NCBI GenBank assembly: GCA_014905825.1
Contig: JACGCN010000017.1
Span: 372,001 to 436,000, forward strand
Reading direction: 5' to 3'
DNA length: 64,000 bases
Origin: Lyophyllum atratum
Taxonomy: Eukaryota; Basidiomycota; Agaricomycetes; Agaricales; Lyophyllaceae
Shown here: piece after piece, positions 33,701-46,226 of the stretch
How positions within the stretch are numbered: the stretch's first letter is position 1
Layout: every line of letters begins with the position of its first letter
The notes under the pieces: generated by a model
Databases searched by the model: none
Seen by the model: the letters and a program-made list of their open reading frames with translations, nothing else
What the model was told of the DNA's origin: nothing
Position numbers and translations under genes: made by a program

Positions 33701-35903
33701 CCTCGTCTTGAAGCACCTACTGGATATACTGAGCCCAAGGTGCAATTGCCACCTGGCAAACCGCTGCCTGGCGAATCTCGTATACCTGAGATGACCACGC
33801 CCGAACGTAATGCGCCCTTATCGCCCGCCGTGGCCGTAGAGCAAGATGATCGAGCACTATCGATACGATCTTCAACGTCGACTGACTCGTTCGGAGTGCC
33901 TCTCACTACTGCACGATCCTTCCCACACACACAAACACAGTGGCAATTTGACGTAGTCTCCATCGATGACTTAGACCTCTCCGACACCTCTTCGGATGAT
34001 CATGAGGTTGCACCTTCCGCTCCACCAGGCCTGCGACGCCCTCCGCGGAAACTTCCCATGCGCCGCGATTTCGAGTTCGTGCGGAGGTCAGACACCGTGT
34101 CGTCGATGGGTTTGACGTCACGGGACTCGATGGCTTCCAACACGTCCTCACATGCCTCAGCTTCGTCGGCCGTCGGTCTGGGGGGCAACGTTGCGCAGTG
34201 GCAGCTGAATGCGCTCATTGACTCTCTAAGCGACAACGAGGAGACGGGTGATGTAGAGGATGCTTTACGAAGGCTGGAGGGCCAGATCAACCCGCAGAAG
34301 CAGCAGGAGAAGGCCTTCAAAGTGGACGGCTGGGTGCGCACGATCCAGGAGCGTATGGCTGCGGGAGATTATGAAGACGAGCCGCCCAACTTCTCCGACG
34401 ACTCTGATGACGAGGAGTATGAAAGGCGTGAAAACGAACAGAATGAGAGCTTTGACCACGACTCTGCGAGTATACATAAACCGCAATCGGCCCCATCGAT
34501 CTCCGAGCCCGAAGATCAGGGTGATGATCTCTCGGAGGGAAGGCAGGATGTAGTCCACACCCCCATCCCAACTCAGACGAAACACGTCATTCCTGGTGCC
34601 CCTGCTCCCGAATCTCCAACGCGCACCGACGCAAAACCCGCGGTAGAGGATGCTGTTCCTATAGAAATATTGCAAAGCAGGATGCCCTCCCGCCCGTCAA
34701 CCGCTAATTCGGCCAAAGCGGCTCTTTCACGCTTCACGCGAGACCCAGAGGCTCCTCGTGCCCATCATTCGTTCATCCTGAACCATCGCACCCTAGACCT
34801 TGCGGAGCACTTCGCCATGATCGAGCGGGAGCTCTTCATTGGCGTGAAGTTTGAGGAACTGGTGCTGGACGATTGGCTGAATTGCAAGGAGGTGGATGTG
34901 CTGGATTGGACACAGTATCTCAAGGATAGGGCGCGCTGGAAAGTGGAGAAAAGGTACCCCGATAAGACAAGTGCTCTGGGTGCCGTCCGCGCCCGTTTCA
35001 ACTTGATGGCTAACTTCACGATATCTGAAATTGTCCTTACACCTCCTCAAGCACGTCCTTACTTGGTTTCGAAGTTCATTCGAGTAGCTTGGGTAAGCGG
35101 TACCATATCTTTCCGGACGGCGTTTTACTGACAAACTTCCAGAAATCGTATAGGATGTGTAATTTCAGCACTCTCGTTGCCATAATCACTGGGCTCAAAA
35201 GTGATTGGGTGACGAAAGCGATGATGAAACGACCTGGATGGAGTCGGGTGGGCATTTGGGAGAACCGGATGTTCAAGGACTTGAAAGTTTTCACGGCCAG
35301 CTTCGAAGACTTCAAACATATTCGTCAAGCCGTTGCAGACATCGTCGACGCGAAGCCCTTGGATGCTAGCTCCCATGCAGCGTCTGTTGTGAGCGGAGGA
35401 AATACGGATTCTTCTCAATCTGGCAAAGGCAAGACTGGCGGAGATCGACCTGCCGCAGCCACAGCCTGCGTTCCCTTTATTGGTTGGTTTACTTTACCTC
35501 GTATTGCTACGGAATGCAAGTTTGATTAACGACGTTCTTAGGTGTTTACCTGTCCCAACTACAACGCCATAGCCGACTCCCCGACTTGATTGATCCCACG
35601 GCGCCCGACGAGCCCGTCAATATCAACCCCACCACTACGAGTTTCGAGTCTTTCGACGCGGCGGCGCATCCTGAGGTCTTTTCCGCCTTGGCACCACTCC
35701 CTCCCACAATGCACCTCGAGCCTCTCATCAACGTCCACAAGCAGCGCAGGATAGCGGGTGTCATCAAATCTTTAGTCGCCGGTCAGCACCTCGCGAGCCG
35801 AGTGCAATTTGACGTCGACAGGAAGTTGTTCCAAAGGTGTCTTCGACTCAGGGGGTTGAACGCCGAGACACTCCAACGAGTTTTCTCGATGTTCCCGGAG
35901 TAA
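30714..35903 (+). CDS. Ras guanine nucleotide exchange factor with RasGEF-N domain (LTE1/BUD5-like layout)
   Basis: The N-terminal half (30714 to about 32400) is disordered and Ser/Pro-rich. A RasGEF-N module lies near 32450-32800 (IERWIAQLTSDLNYDELLDF, FLTYRTYVSAVDLCHLLVAR). A linker of about 600 residues, Ser/Pro/Glu-rich with PVPVPVTSPVPASPS, separates it from the catalytic RasGEF domain at about 34780-35900 (HFAMIERELFIGVKFEELVL, NFSTLVAIITGLKSDWVTKA, LPPTMHLEPLINVHKQRRI). About five introns, roughly 1,600 residues. A widely separated N-module and catalytic domain recalls Lte1 of mitotic exit, but the target GTPase cannot be deduced. Confidence 0.85.
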
Positions 35904-36896
35904 TATTGTTTCATTTTTGGGCTTCTGTTTTCGTTTGCATACTTATCTATATCTAGAGCTTCGTGGCATAACTTTGGCATATGTATTATGTAGATTTTTT
36001 TCATGACAACAAGAACTTTGCAAGATTTATGTGATCTCTACGCCGTCGACTTCAGACGCTCTGGTGGTTCCAGGTCTCGATTCGTCGAATTTTTGGATTC
36101 GTTCAATTCGTTCGCCTGATTATTTCGGCTGTATCGCCAGTTGCATCCTGTTGATACCCGCAACTTTAAGCACAGCCAGTGAAGATGGCCACAAGGATGG
36201 CTGACGTTGCGTATCCTTGCTTCTGAGAAATCTTGGTAACCCATTTGTCCAGAAAAACGTCATGGAATCGCTTATAAAAGCGATCCGGCTGTATTTGGCG
36301 ACTAACACAGAAGAGGGGTCGAGGGGGTGGGGACGACCTCAGATATCGTGGACTGGGCCATCGAGTTGAACCGGATACCGACAGCGCCCAGAGCACTGTT
36401 CTGGTATATGTGCGGTGGGATCCTTGTCCCCAGGAACCTCCACATCTTCCAGCTTAACACGCGTCTGCCTGTTTCCTAAAGTACCCCCTGATGAACGGAG
36501 CCAAACTCGCAATCTGCGTAGGGCCCCAAGGCTGGGACTGACGCGCGACCGTCTTACCCAAGCATAAAGAACCGGCGCCTTAGAAGCCAAAGTCTCTTTG
36601 TACCACTGATCCTACGGCCGGAAAATCTTGCGCAAGGGCGCGGAGCGTCCGGCTGCCGAGCTGATCAGCCCATGGGGATAAAGGTGTAGGTCCATCAAGT
36701 TATCTAGCCCGACATAAATCACGGAGGGCCAAGGATAAGTAAAGCAGTCGAGACGCAGGGCAGATGGTTCATCCAAGCTCCTCAAGTTGCGAGTGACTGA
36801 AATAAGAGCCGTTAGCGTGACAAAACGCGGTCAGTCACACTTCACATCCTTTCATCCCATACCATCACGGCAAATTTACTAAACATTGCATAGTTT
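35904..36896. other. Spacer of about 1 kb, nothing recognised
   Basis: No gene seen between the RasGEF stop and the SNF2 ATG. An inverted repeat CGCTTATAAAAGCG lies near 36269-36282, and the last 200 bp are presumably the SNF2 gene promoter. Confidence 0.5.
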
Positions 36897-36902
36897 ACGC
36901 GT
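36897..36902. promoter_or_regulatory. ACGCGT hexamer at the SNF2 gene start
   Basis: The MCB-core palindrome lies 5 bp before the ATG at 36908. Its position in the likely 5' UTR makes a role less certain than for the MCM10 copy. Confidence 0.3.
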
Positions 36903-36907
36903 CAGGA

Positions 36908-39900
36908 ATGGCTAGCAGTGGCTCAAGCAAGGTGTCTTCACTTCTCAGCGCTTTGGACAACTCCAGTGGCGCTCCCCCAACTCCAGACGCCACCCCCGTC
37001 AAGCCCATCCACCCCTTCTTTGCGAAGGGGTCTCAGTCTCGTTCCAGTCTCGATGCAAGTGGCTCACAGGATATGAAGGCCGCTTTAGAGATTGCAAGAG
37101 CTACGCAGCTTCAAAGCATGCTTGGGACAATGAACGAGAGTGAGTCTCTTTGACGTTGTACACTGAGCTAAATTCGCGGGCTTACGCGATAAGGACAGTC
37201 AACGATGCGACCCTCCTTGCGCGCTCCTTAGGGCGATCGCCTGCGTCGTCGTCCATGTCCGGAGGCGGCGGTTTCAGACTCAATTACGACTATCAGACGC
37301 CTGTGCGGGCGATCGACATTGGTGGTCCTGACCAAGAACAAAGGTCTGTATCTTAACAATCGCGTGTCCTCCGCCATCCTTAACAAACAATTTATAAATG
37401 TTGTGTAGAATGGCAGAATTCGTGACGAAATCCATTGACAACCTTAGCCATGGCCTCACTGTTAAGAGCGCCATGAAAGAGCTAGGACTCAAAGAGTGAG
37501 TAGGTCATACTCCAAATTTCGGCATGCTTATTCTTTGGACAACAGTCAGAAGGATCTAATTCCTGGGATGGAAGTCCGATTGTTAAGCCATCAGGCCATC
37601 GGGGTTGCATGGTGCGTTTTCTTTGTGACAGACTTAGGTTTACATGTATTCAAACGTCTTGCAGGATGTTGGCGAAGGAAGAAAGCTCGGATAAAGGTGG
37701 AATATTGGCGTATGTCCGTTTCTTTTGCTGGTAGTCTGTGGGATTTTTACGTTTCGTTTAGAGACGATATGGGTCTTGGTACGCTTCATAGATCAAATTT
37801 TCTGTGCTTTCTGTCTTGAACATGAGATAATATGCAGGCAAGACCGTGCAAATGATAGCGACGATGGTCAAAAACCAGCCAAGAATGGATGACGAACATC
37901 GAACGACGCTCATTATCGTGCCAGCAGCGCTCCTTCAACAGGTAATCTGTCTACCATTCTATGGATCAGTTGAGCATGTTCTGATCCGTCATTTCAGTGG
38001 AAGGAGGAGGTCGAAACAAAGACGAACGAGGTCTTCTCAGTACATCTGCATCACGGGAAGGATAAATTGAAGGTACCATCTTTCGTCGCGAAGATGACCT
38101 GCGGCCGATTACATATGCTTCACATTTGCAGAAGCTATCACAGATCAAGAACTACGAGGTATTTCTCGCTATACATTGCTGGCCTTTCATTTTCTGAGCT
38201 GTGATGTTTAGGTTATCGTCACAACCTACCAAACCCTGAACCAGGATTTCAACATTCCGAAGGACGTCGATCCCTCCGAAGAAGCCGAATGGCTCCAAGA
38301 CAATGGGTTTGTACATTTGTTCGACACTCTGCTTTCAACCGCTGACGCGGGTGACCTGTAGAGGCATCCTGGCTCGTGCAAAGTTTTACCGCGCAATTGC
38401 CGATGAGGCACAGTTCATTCGCAATCGGTATGCTTTTTCCTTTGCATTCCTTGTGGGATACTTTCTTACTATCATCATCATGTTGTTATGATTTCTAGTG
38501 GCACTCGCTCAAGTATCAGTCTCGCCCACATCAAAGCCAAGTATCGGTGGATGCTAACAGGAACTCCTGTCACAAATACTCTGTACATGTTTTCGCTGGC
38601 CGGTCCCATAAGTTTGGCACTGACATTCGATCTATGCAGGGCTGATATTTACGGCCTCCTGCGTTTTGGCCGTTTCCGGCCATGGAATGACTGGACTGCG
38701 TTCGATGAGCATATCGTGCGTAGATCTCGTCGTTTCGGACCTAGATGATTAATGAAACTCGATCTTCTCTTCTATACAGGCTAAAATGCAAAGCGAGGAC
38801 GCGCCTTTAGCTGGTCAGACAACCAACATATCTGTTAGTCCGATTGATCTTGATGTCGTCTCACAGGTTCCCGCGCACAGGCTATATTGAAGCCTATCCT
38901 CCTTCGCCGCACGAAGGATTCTAAACTTGAGGGCGAGCCCATTTTGCAGCTTCCGCCCAAGAGTATCGAGCTCGTCAAGCTCCAGTTCTCAGAGGAGGAA
39001 CGAGATGTAAGTATAGTAACGTCCTCCCGTTGACGTGACTGAATACTAATACTTGATAGCTTTATGATTCATTTGAGAAGCGAACTAAGATCCGACTCAA
39101 TAAGTTCATCAGAGAACGAACCCTTGTACAGAAGTACGTATATTGATTATCTTCTGTATGTAAAACGGTTCTGATCACTGGCGGATGCCATGCAGCCACG
39201 CTGCTGTTCTCGTAAGTTGCCTCCCTCATGATAGATACTTACACGAACATGAATTTATCCTTTCTTAGGTTATGATCCTCCGGTTGCGGCAGCTCTGCTG
39301 TCACCCCAACCTCATCCTCGTACGTATACGATATTGCAGCAAGCCATCGTCACATCTATTGAACTGGTAGCCTAGTCGCAAACAGACGGGTACGAAGACC
39401 CGACCCTGCTCGTCGGTAGCGACGGTGACAGGGAGCTGGGTCGCGCGAGGAAGATCATGGGTGGTACCTGGGTCGCTGAGGTAGGCATTTCGTCCAGTAT
39501 TGGCCCTTGGTCACTAACCAACGTTTACAACTTGTGTCCCAGGTCAAGCAGAGGTTGGATGCCTATACACGCAACTATATTACTGGTCGTTTATCATGCT
39601 TGCTTTACTAGGTCTTTGACTCGGCGTCGGGCCTCGGAGCTCCTTGACTTCTCTGACGAAGCGGACACTCCTGAATCGAGCTGCCCTGTCTGCCAAGAAT
39701 GTAACATCCTGTTCATTGTGTATCATGTTTCATCTCTCAAATCTTCACAATAGTCCTTATGAATGATAGTGGACGAGTCTTAGCATGCACCCATGAAATC
39801 TGCTTCGGTGCGCAAGTTTGCTTTCTTCGAGTTTGACGCGATCTGATAGTGATATCGGAAAAGACTGTCTCCTGGACTTGCAGCATGCTCCCATTGCCCA

Positions 39901-41675
39901 TAACGGTATATTGTAAGTCTAGATCTCTGCCCTTCTTGTGAACCACTTTATTGACCTCAGGATTCTGCAGTGGTGAGGGTAATGAAAAGGAGAATATCGC
40001 GGCTGAGAAGGAGTATGAGACGGGTGCTGCCAAAGGCTACCGGCCATGTTAGTGTCCTTTCATCATTTCTCCCTGTCTGGACTCACCAAAATCTCTTTGT
40101 AGGCCCGACGTGCAAAAAGATGAACGATCTAAGCCCCGACAAGATTTTCAAGTCCTCTGCGTTCGAACCCACGGATGAAGAGCTCACAAATCACGCTCGG
40201 GCGACGCGCCGCGCAAAGGTGCGGAAAGTCCCGAATCGCGATGTCAGGATGAGGTCCCCCTCTCCCGAGAAGACTTTCGAGGAGCGTGGTCTCGACGACT
40301 CTGACGATGATTTACCTGACATCTCAAGTCTCTCTGAAAAACGCCCAGCGAAGCGTCAGAAGAGGAATCAAATTGACAGCGACGAGGACGACGATGTCGG
40401 TGTACCTATCAACTTTTAACCATATCAAGTATTGACCCAACTTGTGTCTACTGTGCAGGAGATGACCGATCTCACGATGGGCAAGGTTTCTGCGCCCCTG
40501 GACGATGTCAAGATGGGGTACAGAAGCGACTCTGAGATTGAATTTCTCGATCCCAGGGACAAGAAGCCGAACGGCCCTTCCTCTTCGAGGAATTCCTCTA
40601 TGTCCCCGAAGGCAAATGGCAAAACCCCGGCTAAACGCCCAAGGAAGAATGGTAGCGATGGCCCCTCTGAGGCAGTTATCGCTACTTGGAGACGGGGGGA
40701 TGACGATATGGAGCCAAGTGCTAAGATGCTTGCCCTGATCGATCTGCTCCAGGAGTGGGAGGCAACTGGGGATAAGACCATTATCTACTCGCAATGTGCG
40801 TCACTGTCGTTTTCGTCATTGCGTACCCTCCGCTTCGCAGGCTGACGGACCCTGTGTTCACAGGGACATCCATGCTTGATCTCCTGGATATTTTGTTCAC
40901 GAGACATGGGATTCAGAGTTTGAGGTTCGATGGGAAGATGGACCGACATCAGCGAGATGCCGTGCTGAGCACGTTCAAAAGACCAGGAGGGCCGAAGGTC
41001 ATTTTGATCAGGTATGCCTCGTTATATCTCCTTCAGAACGATGTTCTTAACGGTCCAAACTTTCCAAACTTTAGTACCAAGTGTGGAAGCGTCGGGTAAG
41101 CTTTCTGGCCTAGAAATGCGGCCAGTATGGCTTAACTTAGGGGACAATTGTTAGGTTGAATCTGGTGTCCGCGAACCGAATTATCAAGTCAGTGTTTCTC
41201 TTCGGTCATGGATATTGCACTGACTTGTGCTCTCTCCAGCATGGACCTTTCGTGGAACTATGCAGCCGAATCACAAGCTTATGACAGGGTCCATCGGATT
41301 GGACAAGAGAAAGATGTCTTCGTGAAGCGCTTAGTCGTAGAGAACACTATCGAAGAAAGGTTCGTGGGTTGATCACACTTTTTCACTCATTTCCGACGCT
41401 CTCTCCAGAATGTTATTGCTTCAAGATGTGAAAGTTGGTACGTATCATTACACCTGTACTTGCCGAACAAAAGTTAATGTGACAAACAGGTCTTGCCGAG
41501 GCAGCTCTCGGAGAAGGAACCGGGGCAAAGCTTCATAAGCTGAGCGTGAAGGACATTAAATACGTACGAGTTATGTCCGCCTATTGCGTCGCACCATGGC
41601 TAACAACCCTTACTGAAGCTCTTTGGAATGACGCCCGCCGGGAAGAATGGGCCAGCGCCTGGGCCAGCCGCATGA
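36908..41675 (+). CDS. SNF2-family DNA translocase with RING insert (ULS1/Rrp-like)
   Basis: About 20 short introns. Helicase motifs in order: [15 protein letters not shown], motif I DDMGLGKT (split by an intron near 37780-37838), [24 protein letters not shown], motif [10 protein letters not shown] near 38400, motif [12 protein letters not shown], then [22 protein letters not shown]3HC4-type RING is scattered over exons near 39670-40120 ([18 protein letters not shown]), inserted between the helicase lobes. Lobe 2 has [30 protein letters not shown] and DRVHRIGQ, stop 41675. The RING between the lobes and the DEAQ box fit the Uls1/Rad5/Rad16 branch. Yeast Uls1 removes SUMO- or ubiquitin-marked proteins from DNA. 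Confidence 0.88.
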
Positions 41676-42442
41676 ACTAGGCCGAGGAGTAACTTTTCAA
41701 CTTGAACAGCCTCGGCCTCGGCGAACGCGGGATTGCTGTGCAGTCCCTCCTCGGAATCTAAACTCGATATTCTAGCCTTGCTTTCGTCTGGATGGGGAGA
41801 AGGTGGTTTGGAAGGATTTATAACCTGAGGATTGGTTTGCATCGGAATATGTAGCATTATCACCCGTTAATATGTTGCATCAGTGTATATGTACTTTTTT
41901 TTTGGTCTTTCATCATATTCTAACCTTCGTATCTCCAATATATAGCGCCAGCCGCCAGGTTTTGTCATTGACCGCACTATCTAGGCAGTCTGCCTGACTA
42001 CCCTCTTCGGTGGACCATAACCACGATTAGCAATGGCAAGCACAACTGAGATGCGTTTCCTGGGACCGTTATAAGATACGGGAAACTTGACTCATACGCG
42101 CTTCGAGATTCAGAGAAGCCTTCGACCCACCCGCGTCGCGTCAGATATAAGTACACCATGCTAACGCGTCGATTCGGACGCGTCGCGGCAATAATTTACG
42201 ACACGTGGAAGTCCCAAACTCCCCATGTGTCGCAACTTCCAGGCAAGGTATCGTGTTACTAGTGGGCCAGGGATTATATCTTTAGATTTACCTACTATCC
42301 CGTTGAAAGTTCGATAATTATGAATCTACCATAGATGAGGAACGGGAGATCTTCTGAGCTGCAGCGTTGCTCTGAGTATCTCTGAGTTTCAGGGTACTAG
42401 ATTTGTAGTAATGTATACTTCGTTCATGATTCCGGCGCAATA
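41676..42442. other. Convergent spacer with two ACGCGT hexamers
   Basis: No gene seen between the convergent stops of the SNF2 and DUF6534 genes. Two ACGCGT palindromes at 42164-42169 and 42178-42183 lie 14 bp apart in a CG-rich patch, an unusual place for promoter-type elements. Confidence 0.5.
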
Positions 42443-44189
42443 TTAAAGGGCGGTGGGTGTTCCGAAGCTCTCAGGGTCAGCCCTGTCCCTGGGGTGCTTC
42501 GAATCCTTCGATGCAGTACCCGAGAATGAGTGATGCGAGCTATGTCCACCATGCGCATCTGAGTAGACCTCCGTCCGAATGTGTAGCTGAACACTTCCAG
42601 AGTTTGTCGACTGAGGAAAGCGCTCCAAGTTTTCCAACTCCCAGATTGCACTCGTATCGGGCTGAAGATGGGTAAAGATCACGACGAGAACGGAAACAAA
42701 GCTGAGAAAGGCGACTCACCCTGCTTCCCTTTATGGCTTCTCTTAGGCCGTGGCGCACGAGGAGAGTATCCATGATAGTCTGTTTTCAATCTGATTAGTT
42801 GGCCAGACAACAATCAGGTCGTTTCATGAAACGAACACTGGTGTAGAAGCGGGCGTGTGGGAAGCCAACTATGGCATACATGTGCGACATGGGAAATTGG
42901 AAGAAAAACACGACGGTAAGAACCGAGCCGATGCCCGTGAAGAGGCCTATATTCCTTTTGTTATTGGAAAGGTACAATAGACTGGGATTGAGTCACTAAC
43001 CTGTTTGAAGCGCACCACGAATTAGACGATTGGTGATCGTCTTGGATGCATGGAAGCCTGTGCTTGAGCGCGTGAGGACGGAGACAAGCAAACCTGCCAG
43101 CTGTGAGACCCTTTGTATCAATTACCGTGGATGTGAAATGCGTACCAGCGATCAGCACATCTACTCCAAATTCAAAGCACAAATATACTGCGACAACAGT
43201 GGTGGCATGGATGCCTTCACTGAATCTGTACACAAAATTCGCCGTGAGATTGCGACATAGTTGGATCAGAGCTGGCCTGAAGCACGCACAATTTGTACCT
43301 CCACACCGTCACAGTACACAACAATCCAACCGCCAAGGAGAGGACGGAGAAGAACGTGATTAAGCCATAGGTAAGTCTGCAGTTTGTAAGGCGGAGAAGC
43401 CTTATTAAGCAAGAGGATCACAGTGAGATGATTAACAGGACGTTGGTAACTGGTACTTTAATCGAACGCACCGGTAAGCCAAGAATATTTGCACCAGAAA
43501 CGCGGTGACGACGTTGATCAACATCGTCAACGACAACGGCCAGCTAGCGACTGGAAGGTCGGAAATCAATGGCCATACAGGTTGTAGAAGGGGAGAGACC
43601 GACTATTAAGCGCCGGGGGGTTGTCGAAATTTTGTACCCTAGGACGGATTTTACCCATTTCAACTTGAGGTTTAGAGTATGTGTTGAATTTTGCAAACAT
43701 ACATGTATACCCAAGAGACGTATATGAGGCTGTCAAATAGAATTAGCAATGATCATCAAGGCTGGCCCTATGGTGCAGTACTCACGAAGAACTGCTGAAC
43801 GTGTCCAAGCAAAACAGGGATATCACAAGAGCCCTAAAAATTCCATTCGTTAAGCATGCCACGCGTCCAACGTGAAGGATGTGCGGACCTGATCCATTTT
43901 GGATCGTCGAAGTCTTAAATTATAGAATATCAGAAGCAGCAAAGGAGTAGTAGACTGAATCTCACTTCTTATGTAGTAGGCAGCATACTGAGCAAACACG
44001 ATTCCATACATATACGTATTGACTAGCAAGCGGATGATCAGTGAGCAATAATGCCAACTCAAAAAAAATCGGAAGCACGGACACGATATCCCAATCAAGA
44101 GAGCACCTAGAACCAGGAGGTTGAGCGCTTTGAACCACTGACAAGAACATGCAAGAATAATCACCAAGAGTCTTATCGTATTGACCCAT
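42443..44189 (-). CDS. DUF6534 multi-pass membrane protein
   Basis: The family is large and of unknown function in Agaricomycetes. ATG 44189 gives MGQYDKTLG; a 58-nt intron leads into ALLIGIS, then NTYMYGIVFAQYAAYYIRS. Further exons carry hydrophobic helices, one with ATTVVAVYLCFEFGVDVLIA near 43200. The diagnostic C-terminal motif SSTGFHASKTITNRLIRGAL is at about 43015-43075, followed by GLFTGIGSVLTVVFFFQFP. The start motif TLGALLIG, the RSxTGF-LI loop and about seven hydrophobic segments match DUF6534. The cytosolic tail ends DRADPESFGTPTAL, stop 42443. Roughly eight introns; the middle exons are only partly resolved. Confidence 0.8.
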
Positions 44190-46226
44190 AAGATCGAGAG
44201 GAAAACGAGGTGGGGAACGTGATCCTAAAACTAGGGCGGTCCCTTTGTTTTAAGTAACGCCTCTAAATTTGAAAGGGGACCATGACACAGTTGTTCGGCT
44301 TACAGTTGTTTTATATGGTAATCCGACCCTATGTCAGGCACCACCTCAATAAGAACCGTGTGCAAATGTGGGATGCAACCTGTTCCGAGTCAAGCTTAAC
44401 CGGTATTGGTTATTGTACCCTTGCCTCTTTCGAATCGAGGAGAGAAAAACACGATCGATACCGTCCATACTCATTGCTGGATTTCTCTCAACTCCTGCAA
44501 CTGACATAAGCTACTCGGAATCATACATTGAGTTCTAGGCAATCGAAGAAACACGGTGACAGACCCTTAACGACACCAAGTCGCAAGATATTTATCATCC
44601 CGGGTTTTTATAGGAGCGGCGTTCCTATATAACGATTCGGAACTCCATCATCAGTGTTGATGCCCCAAAGTCGATCGAACATATTGGTCGTTGTCCAACG
44701 GCGCTTGAATATGCCCCTCTCTGCAGCTAAGTAGCTGCGGCTTCACAATGAATTGAGCGGCGTTAACTATATGGTGTATTAGCCATGATGTTCGCCTTCG
44801 TCATGAATTCAATTGGCAAGCAGTCATTGCGAGAGATTTTGAGTACATACTGACCTGGCAAGGGAGCGTCAGGCCGACGTCTCCCTTTGTCGTCCGAGTG
44901 TCTTTGTGTAACCCAGGAGGAGACAACCTTTATCGCGGCCTCGACAACGGGATCGCGCTTGTGCGCGAGGACGAGAGCGCGCACGAATAGATGGGTACAT
45001 AGCGAGATGGTTCGCGGTCGACCTCGGGCAGTTTGGTTCAGAGTATTTCAAATACCAGATACGGAGTGGGATAGGGAGCGGGAGCGATCGAGATGGAGGC
45101 ACGAGAGAGGAACCTCAATAGAAATGCTCCAATATATGGAGGAGCCATATTTTCGTGTCAGCCGATTCTAGGCATAGACGTTGGATCGTTGCTGTACTCG
45201 AGTCAACGTGGCGGCGACCTTAGAAATGGTCAGACAACACGCACAGACTCAGAGGGCTGTGGCGCTGTACTCTTGTCAAAGTAGATGTTCGAAATGGCAG
45301 ATTACCCTGAAAGAACATGGGTGTTTCAAATCGGAAGGGATGGGTATGGGATTCAGAGGCATCGCGTAGCAGACTTGGTCCCTTCTCCGAGTTGCAGATT
45401 TCCAAGCAATGCCTGAGGCAACTCCGAGGCAGAGCTTTGCATAATGTCGGAGATGACTCTAACTCTTGCACGGTGTATCTGCTCAGTCACCCTCGGCACT
45501 TTCCAGTTCGTCCTTCATCTTCCACCCTCCGTCGCGTTGGATCCAACAAGCTCCATCAACTCCGAGGGTCAAGCAAGATGTCTTGAATGAGTGACAAAGT
45601 TAAGTGAATCATGGGGGACGTTCTTCGTAAAGAGTGCCATATGGGATGGAAAATCAGGATGCTGATGTCTTGGTCGACAGTATTCTCGCGTTAGGCCCGC
45701 GGTCGATGACAGTTGCTGGAGGTTATCGGACACAGAAAATGCTATGGAGTGCGAGAAAAGACAGTTACATGTCCATCAAGTATTGGCTGTGCCGAGGGAT
45801 ATATGATGTGAGTTGAACGGAAGCGACGGAATGAAAGGATAAAACGAAAAATCTTGACGCCGGACGTGAACCTGGCATGATGACAATCAAGATCCGAGGT
45901 GCAATGCTCCTTTCTGCCAATTTCTGTCAGAAAAACATCAGGACCGCACGGTTTCTGGCAGGGATGGCGTCCTCCGACGCTTCTGTCCAGGAAGCGCGGA
46001 GGTAAGAGCGAAGCAAGAGCGTACCACATCGGGCTGGGATCTTGCGATTGCCGGTTTAAGAAGCCGGTGACCCCAGGATATATCACGTGGCCCTACTATA
46101 ATTCACCTGAACCCCACCTTCACCGCCTCTACTTGCTGCCCTCGTCGGACTTGCTGGTCTGCTCGTCGTTCTCGTCGTTCTCCTGCTTATACCTGCCGCA
46201 TCTCTGCCTAACCGACGTCGCCCGCC
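44190..46226. other. Spacer of about 2 kb with one orphan open stretch
   Basis: The only part that looks coding is on the minus strand, about 45030 to 44763. It has a hydrophobic-helical run (LFVRALVLAHKRDPVVEAAI), then KVVSSWVTQRHSDDKGRRR, and ends NTPYS. It has no in-frame ATG and no recognised family. It may be the 3' exon of an unresolved gene or a gene relic. Elsewhere I see nothing. Confidence 0.4.
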
